DNA of 64,000 nt from Allorhizobium ampelinum S4 (GTDB lineage: Bacteria > Pseudomonadota > Alphaproteobacteria > Rhizobiales > Rhizobiaceae): the NCBI RefSeq assembly GCF_000016285.1, contig NC_011988.1, positions 1,171,501 to 1,235,500 on the forward strand, read 5' to 3'. Shown piece by piece: positions 13,439-22,070 of the stretch. Position 1 is the stretch's first letter; each line of letters starts with the position of its first letter. The notes beneath the pieces were generated by a model that was not told the DNA's origin, did no database searches, and saw only the letters and a program-made list of their open reading frames with translations. Position numbers and translations under genes: made by a program.

Positions 13439-14730
13439 GCCACGACGCCACCAATTGGGCCATTCGCCAGCGTGGGCTTAAGCCTGCGGCCAAGCTGGTG
13501 CTGTGGCATCTATGCGACCGTTATCATCCTGACAATGGTTGCTTCCCTTCGCAGGATCGTCTTGCCGAGGATTGCGAGTTGTCGAGATCGTCGCTCAATG
13601 TGCAGTTGGAAGCGCTGGAAGGGGCCGGATTGATCGCCCGTCGCCAGCGCCGCCAACAGGGCAGCAATCGGCAGCAATCTACCCTCTACAGCTTTGCTTT
13701 TGAACGGGATTTCGTTGCCAAGGTTTCAGAAAAGCCGTGTCCAGAATCTGGACACGGACAAGAGGACGCCGTGTCCAGAAAAACAGGCGAGCCGTGTCCA
13801 GAAAATGGCGAAAGCCGTGTCCAGAATCTGGACAGTAACTCTGTAAGGGAACCAGTAAGAGAACCAGTAATTGAGAGAGAGCGTGAGCGCGAGAGCGCAG
13901 AAGAGGAAAATCCAAAAGCAGTCGAGCAGGCCTTCAAGCGCTGGTATGCGACTTGGCCAACCTTTGTGACCGATAGCGAGCCTGCTGCCCGTAAGGCCTG
14001 GGCTGCCCTGACAGCGGCGGAGCGGGTAAAGGCGGCGGAGCTGAGTGCAGCCTATGTCGAGGCTGCCAAGGCGTCGGGACGCAAGTTCGTCTGCTCGGCT
14101 GGTGCCTATCTCTCGGAAAAGCGTTGGGAAAAGCTGGATGCGATTGCCAAGCCAGCGGCTGTTGCTCCTGTTGTGGCTGGCGGAAAGATCGCCGTGCCGG
14201 TGTTCGGGCCTGCCTGGGCAGCAGCGAGGCATATGGCGTTTCTGGCAGGGCCATGCCCTATCGAACTGCCTGAGGATCTTCGTGAAACCGTGCGGGTTGC
14301 CTATGCTGCCTGCACCCGGCGTGGACCGCTGGCAGCGCAGAAGTATGCCGAACGGCGTGGCCTTGGGATCGATGCCGATGGGGAACTGATCTTCCCGGCT
14401 GATTTCGAGGCGATGGAACACCAGCGCCTGACGATGGCCGAAGGCTACCCTGAAGCGAACCGGCTGCACAACGCAGCGGGCAACCGTGGCAGCGTGACGA
14501 TCAATCCCGACCTGGAACCACTGAAAGCGCTCTGCGAGGCAGTGCCGGTTGGCTCTGCCATGTGGGACGCATGGCGGGACTGGCATGCTGAGAACTTCCT
14601 CCCCTTCGTGCCGGATACCGGCGCGATGCGTGTGGTCTATTTCCCGAAAGGTGGGCCGCAGGGCCTTGATGAATTCGAGCGCGCGGCGCGCTCACTGTTG
14701 GAACGAGGGGCACACGATGATGCAGCTTAA
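13435..14730 (+). CDS. Phage replication initiator-like protein (431 aa)
   Basis: The N-terminal ~90 residues are a winged helix-turn-helix of the kind found in phage replication proteins (KLVLWHLCDRYHPDNGCFPS, QDRLAEDCELSRSSLNVQLE, LEGAGLIARRQR). Residues about 98-160 are low-complexity and strongly charged (ending REPVREPVIERERERESAEE) and are encoded by the iteron array. The C-terminal domain is helical and may contact a host helicase or loader (inference from the lambda O layout). ATGA coupling to the methyltransferase and a 14-base overlap with the NusG-like gene place it mid-operon. Confidence 0.7.
   Translation: MSHDATNWAIRQRGLKPAAKLVLWHLCDRYHPDNGCFPSQDRLAEDCELSRSSLNVQLEALEGAGLIARRQRRQQGSNRQQSTLYSFAFERDFVAKVSEKPCPESGHGQEDAVSRKTGEPCPENGESRVQNLDSNSVREPVREPVIERERERESAEEENPKAVEQAFKRWYATWPTFVTDSEPAARKAWAALTAAERVKAAELSAAYVEAAKASGRKFVCSAGAYLSEKRWEKLDAIAKPAAVAPVVAGGKIAVPVFGPAWAAARHMAFLAGPCPIELPEDLRETVRVAYAACTRRGPLAAQKYAERRGLGIDADGELIFPADFEAMEHQRLTMAEGYPEANRLHNAAGNRGSVTINPDLEPLKALCEAVPVGSAMWDAWRDWHAENFLPFVPDTGAMRVVYFPKGGPQGLDEFERAARSLLERGAHDDAA
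13734..13925 (+). other. Putative phage replication origin: iterons plus AT/purine-rich tract
   Basis: GCCGTGTCCAGAA occurs four times: 13734-13746, 13768-13780, 13791-13803 and 13814-13826. The spacings are 34, 23 and 23 bases, about three and two helical turns. The first lies in a perfect palindrome with 11-base arms around one A (13735-13757), the last in one with 8-base arms (13818-13834). A purine-rich strand follows to about 13925 with GAACCAGTAA repeated. Iterons inside an initiator gene followed by a melting region is the lambda ori layout. Confidence 0.7.
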
Positions 14731-15340
14731 TCAGATTTCCGGTGTAGTGATTGGCAGTGGCGTGAGCAACGACAGGCGCATCAAGCTCGAATCACTTGCG
14801 CTTGGCAGGGCTGATTGCGGGTTAGTGCGGCGCTGGTTTGCGGTTCGGGTGGCATCTGGACGGGAAAAGGCTGTGGAAAAGGCTCTGGATGGTTACGGGA
14901 TTGAGGCGCTGGTTCCACTGCGCCGGATACCGGAAAGGCGACGTGGTCGTTGCGTTTTCCCAGAGCGGTGGGTGCCTGTTATCCATGGGTATGTGCTGGT
15001 TTGCCTGCCTGTAAACGGGGTGATCCTAGCCGGTTTGCTGGGTGTGGATGGGGTGTCAGGCGTCATTGGTGGGTATGATAACCCAAAGCCGATCCTTGCA
15101 AAGGAAGTTAACGTATTCAAGGAATTAGCTGTATGTGGTGCCTATGACCTTGATGCACCTGTTGATATTATTTTGCAGGTTGGCGAACGTTGCCGCGTGG
15201 TGAATGGGCCATTCTCTGGGTTTGCTGCTGAGGTCATATCTGGCGGGACACGGGGCAGGGGTGATGTGGTGGTATCGGTAGAGATACTAGGCGCACAAGT
15301 GCCGGTGACGATGCCACTTGCAATGCTCGGTAAACTGTGA
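14717..15340 (+). CDS. NusG-like transcription antitermination protein (207 aa)
   Basis: The N-terminal NGN-type domain reads WFAVRVASGREKAVEKALDG and continues to VFPERWVPVIHGYVLVCLPV, with GVDGVSGVIGG after it. The C-terminus holds a KOW-type segment (QVGERCRVVNGPFSGFAAEV). NusG and RfaH paralogues ride on RNA polymerase and suppress pausing and termination. Here it is the last early gene, just before a structured non-coding stretch with a terminator and the late operon, so it probably allows read-through into late genes. The ATG at 14717 follows GAGGGG. An extra 30 residues precede the NGN domain. Confidence 0.75.
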   Translation: MMQLNQISGVVIGSGVSNDRRIKLESLALGRADCGLVRRWFAVRVASGREKAVEKALDGYGIEALVPLRRIPERRRGRCVFPERWVPVIHGYVLVCLPVNGVILAGLLGVDGVSGVIGGYDNPKPILAKEVNVFKELAVCGAYDLDAPVDIILQVGERCRVVNGPFSGFAAEVISGGTRGRGDVVVSVEILGAQVPVTMPLAMLGKL

Positions 15341-15516
15341 GAGCCATATGCCACGGAACAGCTGATGATCCTGTAGCGAACCTCTGAAAACGCCTGAGAA
15401 TGGCGGGTAGAAATACCGAGGATGAGTCGCCGGTCAGCTCCCAGCCCTGAACCTAGCCAATAGGCGATATGTGTTTCAGGGCCAGTGCGTAAGCCATGCC
15501 CAAATGATTGACAGAC
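15341..15516 (+). other. Non-coding leader before the late genes, possibly structured
   Basis: No gene is seen in these 176 bases. Short complementary pairs (CGCC/GGCG near 15391-15404, CCTGAA/TTCAGG around 15447-15480) suggest RNA folding. The stretch ends in a clear terminator. Because it lies directly downstream of a NusG-like gene, it could contain the loading signal for that factor or the late promoter. This is inference. Confidence 0.4.
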
Positions 15517-15541
15517 AAGGCGACCAATGCGGTCGCCTTTT
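15517..15541 (+). terminator. Hairpin terminator upstream of the late operon
   Basis: AAGGCGACC (15517-15525) pairs perfectly with GGTCGCCTT (15531-15539) across a five-base loop, followed by TTTTG. It would stop early transcripts before the late genes unless antitermination occurs. Confidence 0.65.
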
Positions 15542-15554
15542 GTCGTTAAAGAGT

Positions 15555-15986
15555 ATGAAGCGCGCCAAACAGTTTCGCCCATCCGGCATGCCATCCCGGC
15601 AAGAGCAGAAGCAGGTTGCGGACAAGTGGCGTGGCAGTGCTGCCAGTAGGGGTTATAACCATCGGTGGTCCAAGGCCAGAGACACGTTCCTGCGCTCTCG
15701 TCCGCTCTGCATTGGTTGCCTAGCGGAAGGCAGGACGGAAGCGGCAAGTGTGGTCGATCACGTTGATCCGCACCATGGCGATCCCGATAAGTTCTGGGAC
15801 ACAGCTATGTGGCAGCCCTGTTGCAAGTGGCATCACGACAGCGTCAAGCAAAGGCTTGAACTGATGTACGCAGCAGGTCGCATTGGCATCAATGAGCTGT
15901 GGCTCAATAGCAACACGGCCCTCAAGGTCGCGGCGGGCCTTCGAACGGACGCCATCGAAAACCCGGAACCCCACCCCCCCCGGTAA
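15555..15986 (+). CDS. HNH endonuclease (143 aa)
   Basis: The core is an HNH beta-beta-alpha-metal fold: CIGCLAEGR, then VVDHVDPHHGDP, then WQPCCKWHHDSVKQRLE. The paired CxxC elements are the structural zinc ligands. HNH proteins placed directly before terminase genes in HK97-type phages assist cleavage at cos during packaging, and this one has that position. The start at 15555 follows AAAGAG. Confidence 0.85.
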   Translation: MKRAKQFRPSGMPSRQEQKQVADKWRGSAASRGYNHRWSKARDTFLRSRPLCIGCLAEGRTEAASVVDHVDPHHGDPDKFWDTAMWQPCCKWHHDSVKQRLELMYAAGRIGINELWLNSNTALKVAAGLRTDAIENPEPHPPR

Positions 15987-16122
15987 AAGTCTACACCCCC
16001 GCAGCGCCGGACCGGCGGCCCCCCACACAAAAAAGGGGCGCGATATTTTTGGCGGGAAATAATTTTTTCTGTACCGGACGGCATTGGGGGAGGCGTCTGG
16101 CGTTGGAAGTGAAGGCGGATCA
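15987..16122 (+). other. Intergenic stretch between HNH and TerS, possible cos region
   Basis: The 136 bases hold a run of eight C near 15974-15981 at its edge and a perfect palindrome CGCCGG-A-CCGGCG at 16005-16017. An AT-rich block (near 16040-16075) leads to the AAGGCGG ribosome binding site of TerS. In phages with an adjacent HNH the cohesive end site usually lies in or near this gap, so it is a candidate only. Confidence 0.35.
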
Positions 16123-16764
16123 ATGGGACGGCGCAAGGGTGATCCGCTGGAGCAAGCGGCAAAAGGATTTCCGGGTCGCAGGCGTGGCGCTGTGGAAAAG
16201 GAAATCGAGGCGGTAGCGAGGGCAGCTTCCGAGGTTGCGGCGACTGCCGACGATCCGTTTCCGCTGCCTGAGGTTTTTACGACTGCACCGGCTTACTACC
16301 AGATGGCTATCAAGATCTGGCGGCATCAGTCGGATGTGTTGTTGAGGGCGGGCCGCAGGCGTCCGGCGTACCGGCATGCTCTGACCCGCTATTGCATCTG
16401 GCAGCAATTCTTCCTGGCAGCCAGTGAGCAGCTTCGCAAGGATCTGCCGAAAGGCGGCGCGGCCATCAAGGTTGTGAAGGGTGATGGTGAGACGGTCATT
16501 CGCACGCATCCGAACATTGATTTCATGGGTAAAGCTGAGACGGCCTTGCGGCTACTGGAGGCGGAGTTCGGGTTCACACCGGTTCGGGATCAGGATCTTT
16601 TGCGGGTCGAGAGTTTCAATTCCACGCAGGGGCGCTTGCCATTGGGTGGCGCCCATCCATCGTCGCCACGCGCAGCGGCGCCAGAGGCGGAGAAGCCAGC
16701 GGGTCACGATCCGATGGGGCTTATGAACGATACGGATAGCGCGCCACCAGGCGCCTTGAACTGA
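16123..16764 (+). CDS. Terminase small subunit (P27 family)
   Basis: The 213-residue protein has the P27-type TerS build: a Gly/Arg-rich N-terminus (MGRRKGDPLEQAAKGFPGRR), a helical core (PAYYQMAIKIWRHQSDVLLR, then YRHALTRYCIWQQFFLA), and NIDFMGKAETALRLLEAEFGFTPV, typical of the family C-terminal helix. TerS rings recognise the packaging site and regulate the large subunit. An acidic, proline-rich tail ends the protein. Confidence 0.8.
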   Translation: MGRRKGDPLEQAAKGFPGRRRGAVEKEIEAVARAASEVAATADDPFPLPEVFTTAPAYYQMAIKIWRHQSDVLLRAGRRRPAYRHALTRYCIWQQFFLAASEQLRKDLPKGGAAIKVVKGDGETVIRTHPNIDFMGKAETALRLLEAEFGFTPVRDQDLLRVESFNSTQGRLPLGGAHPSSPRAAAPEAEKPAGHDPMGLMNDTDSAPPGALN

Positions 16765-16774
16765 TGGAGGCATC

Positions 16775-18517
16775 ATGGCCGCGCTTTTTCCGCTGGCCAT
16801 GCCTTACCCCGAATGGTTGGCAGATGTCGCCGACGATCCGGCGTATGAGTGGGCGATTTCAGGATGGAACCGGGCGGCGGCGGTGGCCGGTGCATGGTTC
16901 GATCACCGCAAGGCCGATACTGTCGTTGCGCGGTGGCCTGATATTTTCCGGCTCACCAATGACCGGTTCAAGGGCATTCCCTTCCGCCTGGTCAAGTGGC
17001 AGGAAATTACCGTCCGGCTTCTGGTTGGTTGGAAAAAGCCGATTGAGGTTATCGATCCTCGCACGCATAAACCGGCAATCGAGCATGTGCGGGTGTTCCG
17101 TCGCCTCGATCTCTGGATACCGCGCAAGAACGGCAAGTCTGAATTTCTGGCGGCGCTGGGTGTTCTGTTCTTTTGCCTGGAGAAGCTGGCCGGGGCGGAA
17201 GGGTATGTGTTTGCCCGCAACGAAGATCAGGGCCGCGTACCGTTTGAGAAGATGAAGGATATCATTCGTGAGGCCAACGGCATCATGGAAGACGCGCAAG
17301 GCAACGCGCGGATCGCGATCTTCGACAAGTCTATCTATGTGATGGAAACGAATTCGAGCTGCCAGCTCCTGACCGGGTCGCCGGACGGAAAGCATGGCCG
17401 CTCTGCTACCGTAACCGTTGGCGATGAAATCCATGAATGGAAATCAACGGAACTGGCCGATACGTTGCGGCAAAGCTCCGGCGCCCGGCTCCAGCCCATC
17501 GAACTTTACGCTTCGACGGCTGGCCGCAAGCAGTCGCTGACCGGTTATGAATGGTATGAAGAATCTGTCGCGATCATGCGCGGCGAAAAGGAAGATCCGA
17601 CAACCCTTGTCATTCACTTTGCCATTGGTGAAGACGACGATTGGACGGACGAGGAAGTTTGGCGCAAAGCAAACCCCAGCCTTGGCCTGACACCGACACT
17701 GGACTTCCTGCGAACGGAATACAAGAAAGCCAAAGGGTCACCTCCAAAGGAGGCCCGGTTCCGCTGCTATCACCTCAACCAGTGGGTTGATGAGATTTCC
17801 GGCTGGCTTTCGCGCTCGGTCTGGGCGGAATGCACGAAGGATGCGCAGTCCTGGCGCGATCTCTGGGAAAAGCACAGGGGCCGTAGCGGCTATCTGTCGT
17901 GCGACGTTTCGGCCACGCAGGACTTGACGTCCATGGTCGTAACGTTGCCACCAGACGATGACTTTGATGAATGGGTCCTTATCCCTCTGTTCTGGATACC
18001 AGAGGGAACGCTGGACGAGCGGGCGGCGAAAGACCGGCGCGTCAACTGGAAAAAATGGGCGGCTGATGAGGTTGTCCTGACGACGCCCGGCGATGCTGTC
18101 GATCAGAACTTTGTCTTGAATGCGATCATCCTGGCAATTGCCCATTTTCAGATTTTGAAGATCGGCGTCGATCCATGGAATGCGCAAAAGCTCCAGGGGG
18201 ATTTGCAGCGCGAAGGCGTTGACCCGGAGTTGTTTCAGGAAATGCGCATGGGACACCAAACGCTTTCCGGTCCGACAAAGGAATTTGAGCGCCTGGTGCT
18301 GGCACGCAAGATTGAACACGGCGGCCACCCGATACTGACTTGGATGGCCGGTCATTGCGCCGTCCGGTTTGACGAAAACCTGAATTACATCCCCGCGAAA
18401 AAGCGCTCTGCCGACAAGATCGACGGCATTGTCGCCGCTGTCATGGGGGTCGGTTTGGGGATGAATACAGAAGATAACAGCTCGGTCTATGACGAGCGCG
18501 GTATTGAGGTGCTTTGA
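16775..18517 (+). CDS. Terminase large subunit
   Basis: The 580-residue protein has a Walker A-like PRKNGKS (about 116-122) and a Walker B with catalytic acid, TVTVGDEIHEW (about 212-222), which is the HK97/lambda-like TerL ATPase. The C-terminal RNase H-like nuclease starts at LSCDVSATQDLTSMVV, whose Asp is an expected metal ligand. A later acidic element is GVDPWNA. It translocates DNA into the procapsid and cuts concatemers. Ten bases follow TerS, and its stop overlaps the portal ATG. Confidence 0.92.
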   Translation: MAALFPLAMPYPEWLADVADDPAYEWAISGWNRAAAVAGAWFDHRKADTVVARWPDIFRLTNDRFKGIPFRLVKWQEITVRLLVGWKKPIEVIDPRTHKPAIEHVRVFRRLDLWIPRKNGKSEFLAALGVLFFCLEKLAGAEGYVFARNEDQGRVPFEKMKDIIREANGIMEDAQGNARIAIFDKSIYVMETNSSCQLLTGSPDGKHGRSATVTVGDEIHEWKSTELADTLRQSSGARLQPIELYASTAGRKQSLTGYEWYEESVAIMRGEKEDPTTLVIHFAIGEDDDWTDEEVWRKANPSLGLTPTLDFLRTEYKKAKGSPPKEARFRCYHLNQWVDEISGWLSRSVWAECTKDAQSWRDLWEKHRGRSGYLSCDVSATQDLTSMVVTLPPDDDFDEWVLIPLFWIPEGTLDERAAKDRRVNWKKWAADEVVLTTPGDAVDQNFVLNAIILAIAHFQILKIGVDPWNAQKLQGDLQREGVDPELFQEMRMGHQTLSGPTKEFERLVLARKIEHGGHPILTWMAGHCAVRFDENLNYIPAKKRSADKIDGIVAAVMGVGLGMNTEDNSSVYDERGIEVL

Positions 18518-19761
18518 TGGGATGGCTTCGAGCGCTTGGCGGTGTTGTCTCCGGGCAACCGAAGGCAGCAACGCAAAGCGATAGCGGTGGAAGGCAGTAC
18601 AGCGCCAACGATCCGCGCTTGCTTGAGGCCATCAGGTCGGCGGTCAATGGTGCGCCAAGCGCGGATCTGATGCGGAATGGTGCAATCAACCGGGCCGTTC
18701 GCCTGCATTGCGAAAGCATCGGCATGTTGCCGCTGCATCTGATGTATCAGGACAAGGATAAGGGCAAGGCAAAAGAGCATCCGCTTTTTTCCATCCTGCA
18801 CCGCAAGCCGAACAATTGGCAGACAGCCTATGAGTTCAAGCGCCTCATGCAGTCGCAGCTTTTGCGGCGCGGCGTTGCTTATGCCCAGATCGTCAGATCG
18901 AGTGGCCGGATTATCCAGTTGCAACCGCTGGCGAAATTCCAGGTTGTTGCAAAACAGAATGCTGACTGGTCCATCACCTATGAGCTGACGAACAGGAATG
19001 GCGCGAAGGTTACGCTGGCGCAAAACGAAGTGCTTGCTATCCGCGATCTCGATCTTGAGGACGGCGTGGTTGGTGGATCGAGAGTTGATCAGGCGCGGGA
19101 TTCGGCGCTGATGACGGCGACGATCAAGCAGGCCGTGAAGAAGCTGTTCGACAACAATATGCAGCTTGGCGGGGCTTTGAGTACGCCGAACAAACTCTCT
19201 CCTGAGGCTCGAGGTTTCCTGAAAGCGTCCATGGCGGAAAGAACCGGCGCAGAAAATGCCGGAAAGTGGCTGCTTCTTGAAGAGGATTTGAAGGCCACCC
19301 AATTTGAAAACTCGCTTGGCGATAATCAGCAGGTTGAAAACCTGCATTTCCAGATTGAAGAAATCGCCCGGATAATGGGAACGCCACGGCCCTTGTTGAT
19401 GATGGATGAGACGGCCTGGGGTTCCGGCATTGAAGCGCTGGGGTTGTTCTTCATTCAATATTGCCTGAGTGCGCAATTCACGAATTGGGAACAGGCCATA
19501 TCCCGCGACTGCCTGACGGAAAAAGAGCAAGAGGAATATGTGCCGAAATTCAATGAGGGCGCATTGTTGCGCGGCTCGATGAAAGATCAGGCAGAGTTCT
19601 TCACCAAGGCGCTTGGCTCCGGCGGCGGGCGGGCCTGGATGACGCAAGACGAAATACGAGGCCTCCAGGATCTTCCCGCGCATGGCGGCGAAGCGGATGT
19701 GCTTCCCCAGCCGACAACATCAAACACTGGAGCTGCAAATGTCCCTGCGAACCCTGCCTGA
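18517..19761 (+). CDS. Portal protein (HK97 family, 414 aa)
   Basis: HK97-type portal features are present: NGAINRAVRLHCESIGMLPL near the start, HPLFSILHRKPN, and IARIMGTPRPLLMMDE with WGSGIEALGLFFIQYCL. The portal forms the dodecameric ring through which DNA is packaged. The ATG at 18517 overlaps the TerL stop. Its end overlaps the protease gene by 23 bases. Confidence 0.92.
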   Translation: MGWLRALGGVVSGQPKAATQSDSGGRQYSANDPRLLEAIRSAVNGAPSADLMRNGAINRAVRLHCESIGMLPLHLMYQDKDKGKAKEHPLFSILHRKPNNWQTAYEFKRLMQSQLLRRGVAYAQIVRSSGRIIQLQPLAKFQVVAKQNADWSITYELTNRNGAKVTLAQNEVLAIRDLDLEDGVVGGSRVDQARDSALMTATIKQAVKKLFDNNMQLGGALSTPNKLSPEARGFLKASMAERTGAENAGKWLLLEEDLKATQFENSLGDNQQVENLHFQIEEIARIMGTPRPLLMMDETAWGSGIEALGLFFIQYCLSAQFTNWEQAISRDCLTEKEQEEYVPKFNEGALLRGSMKDQAEFFTKALGSGGGRAWMTQDEIRGLQDLPAHGGEADVLPQPTTSNTGAANVPANPA

Positions 19762-20593
19762 GGCAAAGACGTTTACGCGCCCGCAAAACTTCCAGTGGGA
19801 CGCGCCAAGCGACGTGCTGGCGAAGTGGGCCGATGGTCCGCAGGCCGCTGATGCGACAGGTGAAAATATTATCTCCATCTTCGATGTGATCGGTGAAGAT
19901 TACTGGTCAGGCGGCGGATTTACCGCCAAGCGGGCGGCTGCTGCGCTGCGACAGATTGGCAACAAGGAAGTGATTGTCCAGGTCAACAGTCCAGGCGGTG
20001 ACATGTTTGAAGGCATCGCCATTTACAACATGCTGCGGGCGCATCCGGGCAAGGTGACAGTCAATGTTTTGGGGTGGGCCGCCAGTGCTGCCTCGATCAT
20101 CGCCATGGCGGCGGACGAGATCGTCATGGGTCTCGGCTCGTTCATGATGGTGCATAATGCCTGGGGCGCGGTGATTGGCAATCAACACGATCTGCGCACT
20201 GCGACGGACCTTTTTGCCGGGTTCGACAGTGCACTTGCCGACATTTACGAAGCTCGTACCGGCGCAAAGCGCAAGGATATTGTTGCTTTGATGGATGCGG
20301 AAACCTTCATGTCTCCATCCGATGCCGTGAAAAATGGCTTTGCGGATCGCGTTGATGAGGGGCTGAAACTCTCCGGCGATGCCTCGGCATCCGCGAAGGG
20401 CGATACGGTCAAGGCGCGCCGCCAAGTTGAGGCCGCGCTTGCCCGATCAGGATATTCCAGAAGCCAGCGCTGCGAGCTTCTGGGTGAAATGAACAGTTCC
20501 GGTGCCCAGCGTGATGCAAGCACCTCCGCCGCGCGCGATGCAGGCAAATCCATGGTTGCCGCCCGGCAGCTAATCGAAATTTTCAAACTCTGA
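19739..20593 (+). CDS. ClpP-like head maturation protease (284 aa)
   Basis: The ClpP fold is readable: VNSPGGDMFEGIAIYNML (about 82-99), nucleophile segment GWAASAASI (Ser116), FMMVHNAWG (His139), and a third acid near LMDAETF (Asp186). Such proteases trim scaffold and capsid during HK97-type maturation. The C-terminal 70 residues are Ser/Ala-rich. GGAG lies before the ATG at 19739. Confidence 0.88.
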   Translation: MSLRTLPEAKTFTRPQNFQWDAPSDVLAKWADGPQAADATGENIISIFDVIGEDYWSGGGFTAKRAAAALRQIGNKEVIVQVNSPGGDMFEGIAIYNMLRAHPGKVTVNVLGWAASAASIIAMAADEIVMGLGSFMMVHNAWGAVIGNQHDLRTATDLFAGFDSALADIYEARTGAKRKDIVALMDAETFMSPSDAVKNGFADRVDEGLKLSGDASASAKGDTVKARRQVEAALARSGYSRSQRCELLGEMNSSGAQRDASTSAARDAGKSMVAARQLIEIFKL

Positions 20594-20602
20594 GGACTCA
20601 AC

Positions 20603-22018
20603 ATGTCTATGAGATTCAACCCTGCCATCGCGCTCGGTCTCGTTCTTCTCTCCGCCCTCCTGTTTCTTCTGGTCCTGGGTGGTGGTGCGCATGCCGCCGC
20701 GATCCTCCCTCTGGATGCGCATGTCACCGGCTTTGCCATGGTGATGACGGTTGCGCCGCAACTCAATCATCGTGCGCGTGGTCTGGTGATTGGTGTGCGC
20801 AACGAAGGCGATGCGCAAAAGATTTTTGAAGAGCTGAAAAAGAGCGTGGAAGCGTTCAAGGCTTCCCATGAGGAAGAATTGAAGGGCATCAAGAATAAGT
20901 TCGCCGATGTCGTGACGACTGAGAAGGTCGATAAGATCAACAACGAAATCACTTCGTTGCAAAAGGCGCTGGATGATGTCAACGCCATGATGGCCGCCTC
21001 CAAGCTTGGCGGTGCTGGCGATGGCGTGGAAAGTGCTGATCAGCGCGAACATCGCGGCGCGTTCAACAAGTGGTTCCGCAAAGGCGCGGACGCTGGCCTT
21101 GCAGACCTTGAAGTCAAGGCGGCCTTGACGACGCAATCTGACCCGGACGGCGGCTTTCTGGTGCCGACGCAAACAGAAACCACGATTGACCGGGTTCTCG
21201 GCACTGTCAGCACCATGCGGCAACTTGCGACCGTTATGCCGGTTGGCACGGACACCTATACCAAGTTCGTCAACATGGGTGGGTCTGGCGCCGGTTGGGT
21301 CGGCGAGGAAGAGTCCCGCCCGGAAACCGGCACTCCGACCCTGCGTGAAATCGTGCTGACGGTCATGGAGCTTTATGCCAATCCGTTCACCACGCAAAAG
21401 ATGTTGGATGATGGCATTATCGACATCGCCACCTGGCTTGCCGATGAAGTCAGCATTACATTTGCTGAAAAGGAAGGCGCCGCCTTCATCAGCGGCGATG
21501 GCGTCAAAAAACCACGCGGCATCCTGGCTTACGATACCATTGCCAATGCAAGCTACGCCTGGGGAAGTCTTGGCTTCGTCGTTTCTGGCGGTGCAAGTGG
21601 GTTTGCATCTTCCGCGCCTGCCGACGCCTTCATTGATCTGTATTATGGCCTGAAAGCCGGATACCGGACCAACGCATCATTCTTGACATCTGATGCGACG
21701 ATGGGGTCGATCCGTAAAATGAAGGACGGTCAGGGGAATTACCTGTGGCGCGACCCTTCCGCTCCTGGTGAAGTTCCGACAATCCTCGGCAAGCCAGTTT
21801 ACACCGACGACAACATGCCTGCCGTGGCAGCCAATGCGTTCCCTGTTGCCTTTGGTGACTTCAAGCGCGGCTATATGGTTGCGGACCGCACTGGCATCCG
21901 GGTTCTGCGCGACCCATACACCAATAAGCCAAAGGTGGGTTTTTATACCACCAAGCGCGTTGGCGGCGGTGTGACCAACTTCGAAGCCATCAAGCTCCTG
22001 AAGATCGGCACAAGCTGA
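20603..22018 (+). CDS. Major capsid protein (HK97 fold) with hydrophobic N-terminus
   Basis: Residues from about 145 onward are an HK97 capsid (FLVPTQTETTIDRVLGTVST, MQLATVMPV-like segment, AFISGDGVKKPRGIL, LGKPVYTDDNMPAV, YMVADRTGIRVLRDPYT). Residues about 72-125 are a coiled coil like the delta scaffolding domain. The first 33 residues (FNPAIALGLVLLSALLFLL, then AHAAA) look like a Sec signal peptide, odd for a cytosolic virion protein. GAGGACT precedes the ATG, and no later start keeps the delta domain with a comparable ribosome binding site. Cleavage by the adjacent protease would remove this part. Confidence 0.92.
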   Translation: MSMRFNPAIALGLVLLSALLFLLVLGGGAHAAAILPLDAHVTGFAMVMTVAPQLNHRARGLVIGVRNEGDAQKIFEELKKSVEAFKASHEEELKGIKNKFADVVTTEKVDKINNEITSLQKALDDVNAMMAASKLGGAGDGVESADQREHRGAFNKWFRKGADAGLADLEVKAALTTQSDPDGGFLVPTQTETTIDRVLGTVSTMRQLATVMPVGTDTYTKFVNMGGSGAGWVGEEESRPETGTPTLREIVLTVMELYANPFTTQKMLDDGIIDIATWLADEVSITFAEKEGAAFISGDGVKKPRGILAYDTIANASYAWGSLGFVVSGGASGFASSAPADAFIDLYYGLKAGYRTNASFLTSDATMGSIRKMKDGQGNYLWRDPSAPGEVPTILGKPVYTDDNMPAVAANAFPVAFGDFKRGYMVADRTGIRVLRDPYTNKPKVGFYTTKRVGGGVTNFEAIKLLKIGTS

Positions 22019-22070
22019 TCTTTCTCGGTCAGGCGCTTTCATCAATCGCACTTTGAAAAGGACTGGTCCC

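Noticed and set aside
13734..13834. Short repeats as a possible CRISPR array
   Set aside because: Repeats of 13 bases with 10-21 base gaps are far too short for CRISPR and lie inside a coding gene; the iteron reading fits better.
13726..14586. 286-codon minus-strand frame antisense to the replication gene
   Set aside because: Shadow with Arg/His/Pro bias; the sense frame carries a clear helix-turn-helix.
18487..19683. 398-codon minus-strand frame antisense to the portal gene
   Set aside because: The portal frame is clearly coding, and the antisense product is an Arg/His/Leu-rich mirror with no recognisable domain.
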